Part shown: positions 35,125 through 44,635 of the stretch, one piece after another
Layout: each line of letters starts with the position of its first letter
Numbering within the stretch: the first letter of the stretch is position 1
NCBI RefSeq assembly: GCF_030161235.1
Contig: NZ_BSPW01000084.1
Coordinates: 60,412 to 124,411 of the forward strand
Source: Vibrio zhanjiangensis
GTDB taxonomy: Bacteria > Pseudomonadota > Gammaproteobacteria > Enterobacterales > Vibrionaceae
Length of the DNA stretch: 64,000 nucleotides
Reading direction: 5' to 3'
The notes under the pieces: model-generated
Seen by the model: the letters and a program-made list of their open reading frames with translations, nothing else
Databases searched by the model: none
Told to the model about the DNA's origin: nothing
Position numbers and translations under genes: made by a program

Positions 35125-36225
35125 ATGAATAAATGGTTTATCGGGTTGATCTTGGCTGCCCAGTTGGTTGGGTGCGGCGCTGAATCTGACCAAGAAAATA
35201 CACCGCCTCGTCAATATACTAAACAAGAATTGTACCCAGATCGCCATTATGTGACGGAAAACAATTGGTATGAAATGGTAGACAGCGAAAAAAATCACTT
35301 TACCGATGGTAAGGAGCGCAGCCAAATTCAACCTTTTCCCAAATATTATATTTACCGCGCTAAAGAGTGGCCAAGAGAAGATCTCAACGATGCCAGCTCT
35401 TATGATTTGCCTCGCGTTCAATTTTACTGGGCCAATATGGGCGATAAACACGACCCCATGTACACCGCCTATGAAGGGCAAACCAAAATCTGGAGCATGA
35501 AAACCGATGGCACTGACTTGCGCTTAGTGCTGGATAATATGACCAGTGATGGCTATGGGAAAATGGTGCGCTCGCCAGATAACCGCTACCTTGCGTATGG
35601 CAATGGTAGAGAGAAGCGGGTGTACGATTTAAAAACCGGTGAGACTTATTCATTGGCCGATTATTATGGTGTTCCGCGTTTTGTTTGGACCGAAGACAGT
35701 AAAACACTGTATTTTACTGATACCAGAAGTCTTATTTATAAATGGGATATTGAAACCAAACAGGTTGTGCCGTCCGATCTTCCAATGACGGATACCAATG
35801 TGTTTTACGACGGAAGCTTCTACTCTGTAAAATCAGCTGGCGCAGTTAGGTATCGAGGTGCCTCCAATGACATCGTTAAAAAAGTCACTTGGTTTAAAGG
35901 GCTTGATGTGGAAGATGCAATCTCTCTCGATCGTTCCATTAGCCCAACCGGTAAATATGCTTGGGCTATCAATAGAACACATCTTTTTAAAGTTGATATG
36001 GAAAAAGGAACGGTACAAATGATCAAATCGGGCATGATGCCTTATATTTTAGGTCTTAATGGCCGCTTTGGTGGCAGCAAACATATGACCACCTTTGCCG
36101 TAAGAGACTATGAAAAAGATAAAGAATGGGAATGGCGGCCATTGGGTATGAACCGAACCATAGAGTATAATAGTTTGTATAATGCCTTTGCCAATAATGG
36201 CCTCTGGTTTAAGGAGGCGAAGTAA
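35125..36225 (+). CDS. Putative lipoprotein with TolB-like propeller, copy 2 (candidate immunity protein)
   Basis: A 366-aa near-copy of the preceding protein with the same signal peptide (MNKWFIGLILAAQLVGCGAE, lipobox Cys17). I start it at the ATG at 35125, which corresponds to the copy 1 start; an in-frame ATG at 35077 adds 16 residues from the vestigial stub and would spoil the signal peptide. It differs from copy 1 mainly at about residues 226-260 and 281-300. Its stop codon overlaps the ATG of the 1567-aa gene (TAATG), and the ribosome site of that gene lies inside this one. This coupling is typical of immunity/effector pairs, which supports but does not prove that role. Confidence 0.65.
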   Translation: MNKWFIGLILAAQLVGCGAESDQENTPPRQYTKQELYPDRHYVTENNWYEMVDSEKNHFTDGKERSQIQPFPKYYIYRAKEWPREDLNDASSYDLPRVQFYWANMGDKHDPMYTAYEGQTKIWSMKTDGTDLRLVLDNMTSDGYGKMVRSPDNRYLAYGNGREKRVYDLKTGETYSLADYYGVPRFVWTEDSKTLYFTDTRSLIYKWDIETKQVVPSDLPMTDTNVFYDGSFYSVKSAGAVRYRGASNDIVKKVTWFKGLDVEDAISLDRSISPTGKYAWAINRTHLFKVDMEKGTVQMIKSGMMPYILGLNGRFGGSKHMTTFAVRDYEKDKEWEWRPLGMNRTIEYNSLYNAFANNGLWFKEAK

Positions 36226-39200
36226 TGGGTAAGCAATATACCGATGAGTACTTTCTATTTGGCACTTACTTTCGCACCTCACTTAATGAGTCCGGAGACC
36301 GCTTCTTTGATGAATGGCATCAATCCTCAGACTTAACTTCAGAAGCTTCGCTCAGTGGGAAAATTCGCCCTATTCCTTATGCGCCAGTAATGGTTAATGC
36401 AATAACTGGGGTCGATAATCGCCAGCTTTGGGCCACCAATCAAATTGGTAAACTAATGAACTTAGGCCTTGGCCAGCCAAGTAGTGATAGCTTAGTCCCT
36501 GAGCCGGAAAACCAGCAAATGGCCGATACCACAGACCTCATTTTATTGCACCATGGCTCGCGGGTAACCCGCCTAAACAGTCAAGATTATGAGCTGAGCT
36601 TTCCGCCTGTTAAACTGCTGGCGCATTTAATCAGTGATACTGCTATTTCAGTCACGCAGTTAGGTGGCGCGCTAAAATCCTTGGCAAAAGAAGTACTACC
36701 AAAGCATCGGGGTGTAAACTTTACTCCAACCCAAATCTTACCAAGCCAGCTTGCCCCTGCCTATCAAACCAGTGCTGGCAACCCCTTAACCGAGGATCAG
36801 CAGGCGTATAATCACTGGCGCGAAGAAAAAATGGCCACGCCAGAGACGCCGATTAAGGGCTTTGTGGTGCCAAGCTATCATACTCTGGCTGTGGTATTTA
36901 GTGACCCACTGTATAACGGCGCTGAGGTTTCGCTGATTCGGCCAATCGACGATATTGATGCTGAAAATCCACAGGCCGCCACTGAAGAGCTGGTGGCGAG
37001 TACATGGGTAGTGAAAACAGCCAAAGAGGGCAGTCAAGACTATTTGCCTTGCGCGTTATTTAACCTTGACCCTGAAGAAATAGACACTGGCTTTTATTTG
37101 TTGCGCATTAAATTTTGGCAAAAAGAGTACGAGCAAATAAATCAAGGCACTAAGCTGCCAGATAGCGTCACCAAAAGCAACCTCAGCCATGATTTTTGCA
37201 AAAAAAAGGTCACAGATGATAAAGCTCAAGATGTTTACTCCTATGAGCTGCATGAACGCTTGGTTTTTCGCGCCAACGGTGGGCTGGGTAAAATTGCCCA
37301 TGTGTGCGGCGATATGCTCTCGCTTGAAGAATTGATCATCCATCAATTTCCTAATCAATTGCCGGAGTACCAAGATTACGCCAGCGAAGGTAAGTTCTAT
37401 CAGGCCGATGCCGTGGCGGGCATTGGCGCATTTTCTCTTTCAACCCAAGCGTTCAAAACCTACGACGCGCTGGCAAACGATGTGAGCTTAATGGACGGCC
37501 TTGCGTTTATTGAGGCACCGGCTGAAATTGCCGCCACCATAGGCAGTGCGTTTAAAGATAACATCGACCAAGAGTTTATCCCTGAGATTGCGCTTGCGGG
37601 CATCGCTTTTAGAGAAGCGGTATCGGCCAATCGAGAGGCGTTTAAAACGTGGAACCAAGCCCAGCGTATTGCGCGGCGAAACCTCACCTTTGAACAAACA
37701 CTAGCGCTGATTTTTAAAAAGAAGGTGGTTGATGGCGCTTACCTAACGCGTGAGCTAGAGGCGATGAAAACCCTCTACCAAAACAAAAAGTACACCCGAG
37801 TGATAGGGCGGTTGTCTCAATCATGGGGGCTAATCACTTCCAAAGGATTGCCAGCTCTTAATACTGCCGCTGAGATGATGGCGTTTTATAATCAGTATCA
37901 AAGCTTTTCCGAAATGAAAGACAGCGCCGACAGTGCGTTTAAACAGCTAGAGCAGTTGTCACAAAGTTACTTACAGCAAGTGACCTTTGTGCGCAAATCA
38001 GACCAAAAAAACAAATGGCAGAGTAAAGCCGAATCGTTGCAAGACCAGCTTGGAGAGGAGGCGCGTATTCGCGTCGATAAGCAAGGCATTGCGGTGAATC
38101 TTAACTTCCAATTTAACTCGGCTGAGGTCAGTAATCAGCAGCACCCTCTGAACAGTGATTTTGACCGCCTTTGTGAGAAGTTGTGTGGCCTTTTAGAAGC
38201 GAATCTAAGTTATCAGGTGGTGATAGAGGGGCACGCAGGGCCAATAGGCAGTGAGAAAAACAATCAAAAGCTGTCTAAGTGGCGAGCGCAACACGTTACC
38301 GAAAAAATAGTCAGTTATGCCCAAGATAGCCAAGCGCTCGAAAAGCGCATTCATTATGTCTATTTTGGCAGTACGCGCCGTTACTACGACGATGAAAGCC
38401 AATATCAAGATCACGATGACCGCTCCGACAGTGCAGATATTGCCATTGACCGCCGAGTAGAAGTGCGTTTAGTGGTCCCTGATTTTGCCGTGTCTTTACC
38501 CCCAAGTCGCACAGGCACGCTCAAACTAGAGAGCTTGCATCAGCTATGGCAGGGCTACTTGATAGACGCAGACAAACAGCAAGGTGACATGCTGCAATCG
38601 GCGATTGGTGCGCTGTGCAGTATTGCTATGTTTACCCCGCTTGCGCCGGCGGCAGGTGCCTATTTTATCGGCTCAGCCGGCTTGGATGTATTAGACACCG
38701 CCTTTACCTTGCTCGATGAAATCAATAGTTCAAGAGTGTATACCTCGTTTAAAGAGGCGTTTGAGAAGAAAAGTGAACTTAAGACACTGGGTAAAATCAA
38801 CCGCAGCATCATTCAGCAATACCTTAACATCAATGAAAAGATTGAAGCCCAAGAACTCAATGCCGAGCAATTGGCCGACCATCTAGACAATCAAGACTTG
38901 CCAAAAGAGCTGTTAAAGCGTTTTCTTCTCAGAGCCTATGCGATTAATAGCTTGGTTGAGCTTTTGGCGCGTATCCGTTTAAAAGAAACGTTCAACCCTT
39001 TTACAACGCGCGGCAGTATTGTTAAAGATTACCAACTTGACCATTTTATTGAAACCTATGTGATGAATGATAACTGGGAAATTCCTGAGCATGACTACAA
39101 TACGCTCGCGCACAATTGGCTCAATCGTTTCTCTTCGTCATCACATCGCCGCGACCCTTATTATGTCAGTAGAAGGAGCATCAGCGGCGCATTTCATACT

Positions 39201-40928
39201 GGCTTTCCTGTCCAAACCGCCATTTATCTCGACAAAGGCGAAAAAGCGCTTGAGAAATTCAGCAAAGACTTTGATATGTCTAAGCCTGATTTGACGGCGG
39301 CTGATGTTGGTTTTAGCCGCCTTTTGGTGTTTGATGACGAGACTAACGCTTGGCTGTCTCATGCCGATTGGCTCAAGCAGCAACGCACTTTAAATAAGCC
39401 TAGCGCTGGAAAAATAGGGCCGTTTACACGGGTTAAAATTCAGGTACTGCTCACCGCAGCGGCCTCAGATGACAGCAAAACGCTCTTTCATTGCGATCTC
39501 TCTTACGAGGTGTCTCGCTTGTTGTTTGATATTGAAGGCCCTTCATACAGTTTGCTCATGGGGCCAAAACAACAAGGCGATTTTACCTTACAAGACAGCC
39601 AGCTTGAGGACTATTTTGCCAAACAGGGCAAGGAGACATTGACGGGATTTGAATTTGAGCCGACGTATTGGTTCGGCGCATTAGAAATACCTGGGCTAAA
39701 ACCCTTATACCAAACCAACCTTATCGAAGATATTCGCTCACTCGCCGATGAACGTGAGGCGTTTGATTTGTGGGTTGAAAGCAATGGCGCTCACCAGCTG
39801 GAATACTTGTTTAAGCTCAACGGTAAGATTGTTCTCGCGACAAGGCCGGATACACAAGTTCTCACCTTGACGCGTGAGGTGCCTGCAAGGGATGCCCGTT
39901 TTGATTATGGCGTGTTTGACGAATCACAAAGTAAAGCACTGTATGATGGTCAGCACATGCAGAAGGTGCGCCTAAAAGGGTCCGATCTCTTGATTGAGGA
40001 TTTCATTACCAGCCCATCGGTTAACCAAAGAGAAAACACCCCTCCAATTGTGGGTGGAGATTTGATATTGCTCCCTGCGCTGAAAGTTGGCTCTGAGCTG
40101 AAGTTTTTCAAGCAAGGCACCCGCAGCTCAATGTCGTTGTTTGAGCAAGGTGTCGCCTTTGATAGCGATAGCTTCGATTGGTCGAAAGAAACACCCGCCT
40201 CGCTATATTTTGCTGTGATCTCGGACGAGTTTGAGAAAGAGACTTACCAAACCATGCATCTTGATCCTATGAGTGTCCCTGTAGAAATACAGCTTGGCGG
40301 GCTTGAGAAATGTGCAGGGCCAAAAATGGCCAGTCGGATGCATTATGTCGGTCAGGCTGAGGTTGGGATAGAGCGGCCCCTCACTAGCCCTTATGAAACG
40401 CCAAGTTATATGATGACATGGAAAGAAAGTGAGCCAGAGGACAGTGAGACCTTAGAGGCCGATCTTGTCAGCTTTGCAAGTCAGGCACTAGAGCAAATCA
40501 GCCAAGAACGTGAGGAACTAAAAGATAGGCTCATGGGTTGCGGTGATAAATTTGTTCATGTGATGAAATTTGATCTTGCTTATGTCGCGCCAAACGGTCG
40601 AAAACTCAATGGACTGCGTCCTTTTGGTGACATAGTGTCACAGGGTGGCTTAACACGTTCAGAAATTACCTTGCTCAGTGTGGCTCAGCGCGATGTTGCG
40701 ACAGAGTTTGAGCTGGAAATACAGCCAATAGCGCTTCCGGCGTCAAAGTCACTCGTTTCTGGTATGCCATGGTCGCAAAGTGTCGAGCGCGAGCAGATAT
40801 ACAATGAATCGGCCGCCCGTCATTGGCGCACCCTTACGGATGAGCAAAAACGCAGCGAATGGCTAGAAAATTGGATCACCAAAGAAACCATTTCACTCGA
40901 AGCCCCCGTCGCCGAGCTTAAGGTTTAA
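36225..40928 (+). CDS. Giant 1567-aa protein with internal OmpA-like domain, candidate T6SS-type effector
   Basis: No signal peptide. Residues 1-600 are largely alpha/beta without a motif I recognise. An OmpA-C-like peptidoglycan-binding domain spans about 620-755: it starts VNLNFQFNSAEV and contains IEGHAGPIGSEKNNQKLSKW followed by RAQHV. The Asp that contacts diaminopimelate in OmpA (GHTD-type) is Gly here, while the partner Arg is kept. A glycine/alanine-rich hydrophobic stretch follows at about 789-823 (IGALCSIAMFTPLAPAAGAY and on), which could insert in a membrane. The C-terminal 700 residues are unassigned. Translation is coupled to the upstream lipoprotein, and a strong terminator follows. 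An effector acting on the envelope is the best guess; a structural or adhesin role is possible. Confidence 0.6.
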   Translation: MGKQYTDEYFLFGTYFRTSLNESGDRFFDEWHQSSDLTSEASLSGKIRPIPYAPVMVNAITGVDNRQLWATNQIGKLMNLGLGQPSSDSLVPEPENQQMADTTDLILLHHGSRVTRLNSQDYELSFPPVKLLAHLISDTAISVTQLGGALKSLAKEVLPKHRGVNFTPTQILPSQLAPAYQTSAGNPLTEDQQAYNHWREEKMATPETPIKGFVVPSYHTLAVVFSDPLYNGAEVSLIRPIDDIDAENPQAATEELVASTWVVKTAKEGSQDYLPCALFNLDPEEIDTGFYLLRIKFWQKEYEQINQGTKLPDSVTKSNLSHDFCKKKVTDDKAQDVYSYELHERLVFRANGGLGKIAHVCGDMLSLEELIIHQFPNQLPEYQDYASEGKFYQADAVAGIGAFSLSTQAFKTYDALANDVSLMDGLAFIEAPAEIAATIGSAFKDNIDQEFIPEIALAGIAFREAVSANREAFKTWNQAQRIARRNLTFEQTLALIFKKKVVDGAYLTRELEAMKTLYQNKKYTRVIGRLSQSWGLITSKGLPALNTAAEMMAFYNQYQSFSEMKDSADSAFKQLEQLSQSYLQQVTFVRKSDQKNKWQSKAESLQDQLGEEARIRVDKQGIAVNLNFQFNSAEVSNQQHPLNSDFDRLCEKLCGLLEANLSYQVVIEGHAGPIGSEKNNQKLSKWRAQHVTEKIVSYAQDSQALEKRIHYVYFGSTRRYYDDESQYQDHDDRSDSADIAIDRRVEVRLVVPDFAVSLPPSRTGTLKLESLHQLWQGYLIDADKQQGDMLQSAIGALCSIAMFTPLAPAAGAYFIGSAGLDVLDTAFTLLDEINSSRVYTSFKEAFEKKSELKTLGKINRSIIQQYLNINEKIEAQELNAEQLADHLDNQDLPKELLKRFLLRAYAINSLVELLARIRLKETFNPFTTRGSIVKDYQLDHFIETYVMNDNWEIPEHDYNTLAHNWLNRFSSSSHRRDPYYVSRRSISGAFHTGFPVQTAIYLDKGEKALEKFSKDFDMSKPDLTAADVGFSRLLVFDDETNAWLSHADWLKQQRTLNKPSAGKIGPFTRVKIQVLLTAAASDDSKTLFHCDLSYEVSRLLFDIEGPSYSLLMGPKQQGDFTLQDSQLEDYFAKQGKETLTGFEFEPTYWFGALEIPGLKPLYQTNLIEDIRSLADEREAFDLWVESNGAHQLEYLFKLNGKIVLATRPDTQVLTLTREVPARDARFDYGVFDESQSKALYDGQHMQKVRLKGSDLLIEDFITSPSVNQRENTPPIVGGDLILLPALKVGSELKFFKQGTRSSMSLFEQGVAFDSDSFDWSKETPASLYFAVISDEFEKETYQTMHLDPMSVPVEIQLGGLEKCAGPKMASRMHYVGQAEVGIERPLTSPYETPSYMMTWKESEPEDSETLEADLVSFASQALEQISQEREELKDRLMGCGDKFVHVMKFDLAYVAPNGRKLNGLRPFGDIVSQGGLTRSEITLLSVAQRDVATEFELEIQPIALPASKSLVSGMPWSQSVEREQIYNESAARHWRTLTDEQKRSEWLENWITKETISLEAPVAELKV

Positions 40929-40956
40929 ACCCAAAATAAGACGGTAGAAACCCAAA

Positions 40957-40986
40957 GCCGTATCTCAGTTGAGATGCGGCTTTTTT
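40957..40986 (+). terminator. Rho-independent terminator after the four-gene cassette
   Basis: GCCGTATCTC and GAGATGCGGC form a 10-bp stem with one G-T pair around a 4-nt loop, followed by TTTTTT. It ends the cassette 28 bp after the 1567-aa gene. Confidence 0.9.
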
Positions 40987-41135
40987 AATTCAGATACGCT
41001 GAAAATTTGTTGTAAATGCTCAAAATTCATATGAAATTTATATGTTTTGGATAAAGCAAGATGTCGCCTTATGCAACCAGATCGTATATCATCACAAGCC
41101 TATGATCTTTTTGTGGTATTGATAGGCAGTGGCTA

Positions 41136-42356
41136 GTGAGCATTAGAAGAGAAAGCTCAAAAAATATATTGGAATCTTGGCATTTAGTGGAGTTTTTTCA
41201 AGCCTACTCAGTACCAGATAAAGAAGACAGTAAAATTGCACCAGTAAACGTGTCTGGTCTCGAATTACAGTCACATGGCAATCATCTGCTTCCTTGGTTA
41301 AATCCAGCGATTCGTGATTCACTTGGTATTACTCTGGGTAAAAAATGCGTTTATACCCTTTATTTGGGGCTGTTCGATAAATCTTCGATAGATAAAAAAG
41401 TTGCACAATACTTTTCTACTAACAATCAGGACGACTGCGCTTGTGAAGAAATAGAGCAAAGAAGAGACAATGAAGGAATGTCTTGCTTTGCTAAGTTGAT
41501 GTTGGATGAGTTTGGTGCACCTCGTCTAGATACTTTTTCGGTGAGCACATTACCTTGGGCTTTAGCCGAGTTACTCGAGGGCAGAGCTGGGGCAATATCT
41601 CAGGAACGATTTGATACAAGGTGCGACGACCTAAAAGAGTTTGTGGAGCGCTGGGAAACGACCTTGCCTAGCCATCCTAGCTTAGAGGGTAGGTATACTC
41701 TTTGTGTGAACAGCCTAATGAACTTAATAGAGGGACTTTATCAATGGGCTGGCATCTCTAATCAGGACTTATTACTCTCTGAAAACTCAAAGGTTTACCC
41801 GTTTCAGATGGCTTTTTACGAGTACGAAACTAAGTCTGATAACCTTTTAGCGGACAAAAACAAGCCAGAAAATACTCAAGACGATAGTGAAGATGACTCT
41901 TATGAAGATGATCCTATTACTGATGACTCTCAGCTCCCCATTCTAAACAGCTTTTACATTCGAGATATAGAGCGCGCGATTAATTCAATTGCGACTGGCA
42001 GGACTAGCAAACCTCTTCAAGCTTATCTAGGACAATCCAGCTCCAAGCATGTTGATCTGTATACCAATGATTCTATTCCTCTAATTCATAAGCATTTGAA
42101 CCCTAAGATGACGCCAGAAGGTCGATGGTTGACAGAACCTGTACATAATATGTCCTTAATGCAGCAGTTTGCCATCAATACTGTATTCACGGAGCTAAAA
42201 ACAGGTGGTGTTATCTCCGTTAACGGGCCTCCTGGCACAGGTAAAACTACGTTGCTGCGAGATATCATAGCGCAAAATATTGTAGAGAGAGGGAAAGTTT
42301 TAGCTTCTTTGTTCAAAAGCTCGAGATGGGTTAAACCCAGAAGGGTTCCTTGTTGA
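41136..42356 (+). pseudogene. UPF1/Dna2-like SF1 helicase, N-terminal part (interrupted by a frameshift)
   Basis: This 406-codon frame is the first part of a helicase of about 1140 aa. It carries a poorly conserved N-terminal region, an acidic linker (DDSEDDSYEDDPITDD) and, near its end, the Walker A motif NGPPGTGKTTLLRDII at about residues 364-379. After VLAS the frame goes off the family pattern and stops at 42356. The natural continuation is in the +1 frame (residues ARDGLNPEGFLVEELTDFEM). The break lies within about 42303-42325. The start is a GTG at 41136 with weak ribosome-site support. As read, the ATPase core is split, so the gene is inactive unless the frameshift is a sequencing error. 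Confidence 0.75.
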
Positions 42357-42375
42357 AGAACTCACTGATTTTGAA

Positions 42376-44562
42376 ATGGTGGTTGCATCATCGAACAATG
42401 CGGCGGTTGAAAACATCTCTAAGGAGCTACCTCAAATAAAATCAATAGGCAGCAGATATTTAGATACCAGTTTCTTTCGTTCTGTAGCAAACCAAATTAG
42501 TGCAGATGAAAAGAAAGGTCGTTTACAACCTTTGGATGAGGAAAAGCAGACTTGGGGAAATATCTCTGCCGTTATGGGGGCTTATAAAAAGAGGAATAGA
42601 TTTCTTGAGCGCTTTTTCTTTAAATACCACTATCAAAAAGGCAAAGAACCAGAGGCTAGAGAACCTTCTTTAGACTTCTTGAATTTTTGGCAATATCGCT
42701 CAACTTATACAGGACCTTCTTTTCACCAAGCCAAAAAAAATTTTAACGACAAGCTATCTCGTTTTCATGAGCTTAATGATAAGTTAGCCTACTTCGATAG
42801 CCTGCAAAATACTTTCGATGCAAAGCGATTTGATGTTGATTTAAATCGAATGAACTTAGCTCTAAATGAATTAGAAAACTATGCTCATTCGCTATCTGTA
42901 GAGCTAGATATCCTAAATTCAACCAGAAATTCTGAAGCGAAAAGGGAAGAAGAAATTTCAATTTCCCTAGAGTTGCTGAGGCTTAATTCTCCCAGTTGGT
43001 TCAGTCGCTTCTTTAACACCAAGAATAATAAACAATATAAGATCTCGCTATCGCACAAACTTAGTGAACTCGAAAATGTCAAAAAAGCGATTCGGTTGAT
43101 TGTTGGTGATGTTGAGGCCAAACAAATCGAGATAACAGCATCTACAAAGAAAATTTTACAGCAAAAGCTTGACATTCAATCCAAAGAGGCTGAAAAGCAA
43201 AAGCTTTCAGATGAATTAAATACTTATAGAATGGAGTTTAAGGCGTATCACTTACCTGAAATTACCGATGATATCGAGTGTCATGACAGACAGAGACATG
43301 CTTGCTGGCAGCATGACAAGATAAATGCCTTGAGGTCAGACGTGTACGCGGCAGCGTTACAGCTTCACGAGGCTTGGCTCATAGAGGTAAGTAATCAAAA
43401 TACCTTTCTAAATCAGATATATAAAGTTAAGGATGTCGTGTTAGGCAAGAGTAGTGATAATGCTCTGGCGATTTGGCAGATACTATTTATGTTTGTCCCC
43501 GTGGTTTCGACGACTTTTGCTTCATTCGGAAACATGTTTTCTAAGCTGCCTCCAGAGTCTCTAGGTTGGTTGATGATTGATGAGGCTGGGCAAGCAATAC
43601 CGCAAGCAGCGGTTGGTGGTTTACTTCGTGCTAAGCGAGCAGTGGTTGTTGGAGACCCTTTACAGATCGAACCTGTATTTACTTCACCACCAGAGTTAAT
43701 TGACTACTTAATGCAATCTAAGTTGCAAGAGGAATCAAAGCTGTGGGACCCTTGTATGTGGTCAGTTCAGACGTTAGCCGACCGAGTTAATCCATATGGT
43801 TGTATGATAGATATGAACGGCGAAGGTCAATGGATAGGAATACCCTTATGGGTACATCGTCGATGTATCGAACCAATGTTTAGTATTGCGAATGAAATAG
43901 CTTACAACAATCGCATGATACACGGTTCTGTTGAAGATAAAGATATCGAGCCAATAACTCATAAGGTGTTAGGACACAATCGCTGGAATGATTCACAAGG
44001 AGACTGTGTACTGAAACAGTACAAACGTGAGTTGGGTGAAGAGGTTAAAGCTCTTTTACTCGAGTTAGCAGCACACAACGGTGACTTGAGCAGTATCTAT
44101 CTAATAACACCGTTTAAAGCGGTGAAAAGAGAGTTGAAAGAAGAGCTAAGACGTAGTAAATCGCAGTTACTCAGTAATTCGAGTTGGACTGGAAAGAAGT
44201 TTAATGACTTTTTGAAAAACAACGTCGGGACGGTGCATACCTTCCAAGGTAAGGAGAACAATACCGTTATTTTGGTGCTCGGCTGTGATGAAAGAAATAG
44301 TGGCGGTGCATCTTGGGCTTCTTCGAAACCAAACTTATTAAATGTTGCTGTTACTCGAGCCAAAAAACACTTGATTATCATCGGCGATATCCAAGTGTGG
44401 TGCGATAAAAGCTATTTTGATAAGGCTTACTTGAAGCTGATTGAATTGGCACATAAAAATACATCAAAAATAGATGGTTCAACTCACTTACGTTGGGCGA
44501 GTGATGACATTTATGCGGATGGAAGGCTATTACCTCAAGAAATTGCTCCTGAACTGAGTTAA
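42376..44562 (+). pseudogene. UPF1/Dna2-like SF1 helicase, C-terminal part (downstream of the frameshift)
   Basis: A 728-codon frame continuing the helicase. It shows motif Ia-like MVVASSNNAAVENI and a long helical insertion (about 130-310). Helicase motif II is LMIDEAGQAIPQAA, motif III VVVGDPLQIEPVF, motif V GTVHTFQGKENNTVILVLG and motif VI NVAVTRAKKHLIIIGD. The DEAGQ form of motif II marks the UPF1-like branch of superfamily 1, which moves 5' to 3' on DNA or RNA. The ATG at 42376 is an internal Met of the original protein; the open frame extends upstream to the frameshift. A coiled-coil protein follows after 73 bp. In bacteria such long helicases are often carried on islands and sometimes belong to defence modules. 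Confidence 0.75.
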
Positions 44563-44635
44563 TGAAATTATCACCTTGAAGTGCTTGTCTTCGTAGTTTC
44601 TCGGACTCATAAGTAAATCAATATAAGGAAAGAAT

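Larger units (their letters stand above)
33955..36225 (+). repeat. Tandem duplication of a lipoprotein gene with its ribosome-binding region
   Basis: Two copies about 1154 bp apart (33955-35080 and 35109-36225). Both begin with the same leader, ATAGGATAACAACAATGAA or ACAGGATAACAACAATGAA, and both end with a TTTAAGGAGG ribosome site. They are near-identical except for sharply bounded blocks (34651-34752 and about 34814-34888 in copy 1). Confidence 0.85.

Noticed and set aside
32271..40928. A complete type VI secretion system
   Set aside because: No sheath (tssB/tssC), hcp, vgrG, PAAR, tssJ-M or ClpV gene is present; only effector-like genes are seen.
42295..42330. Programmed ribosomal frameshift in the helicase gene
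   Set aside because: The needed shift is +1, and neither a prfB-like CTTTGA nor a rare-codon stop context is present; mutation or sequencing error is simpler.
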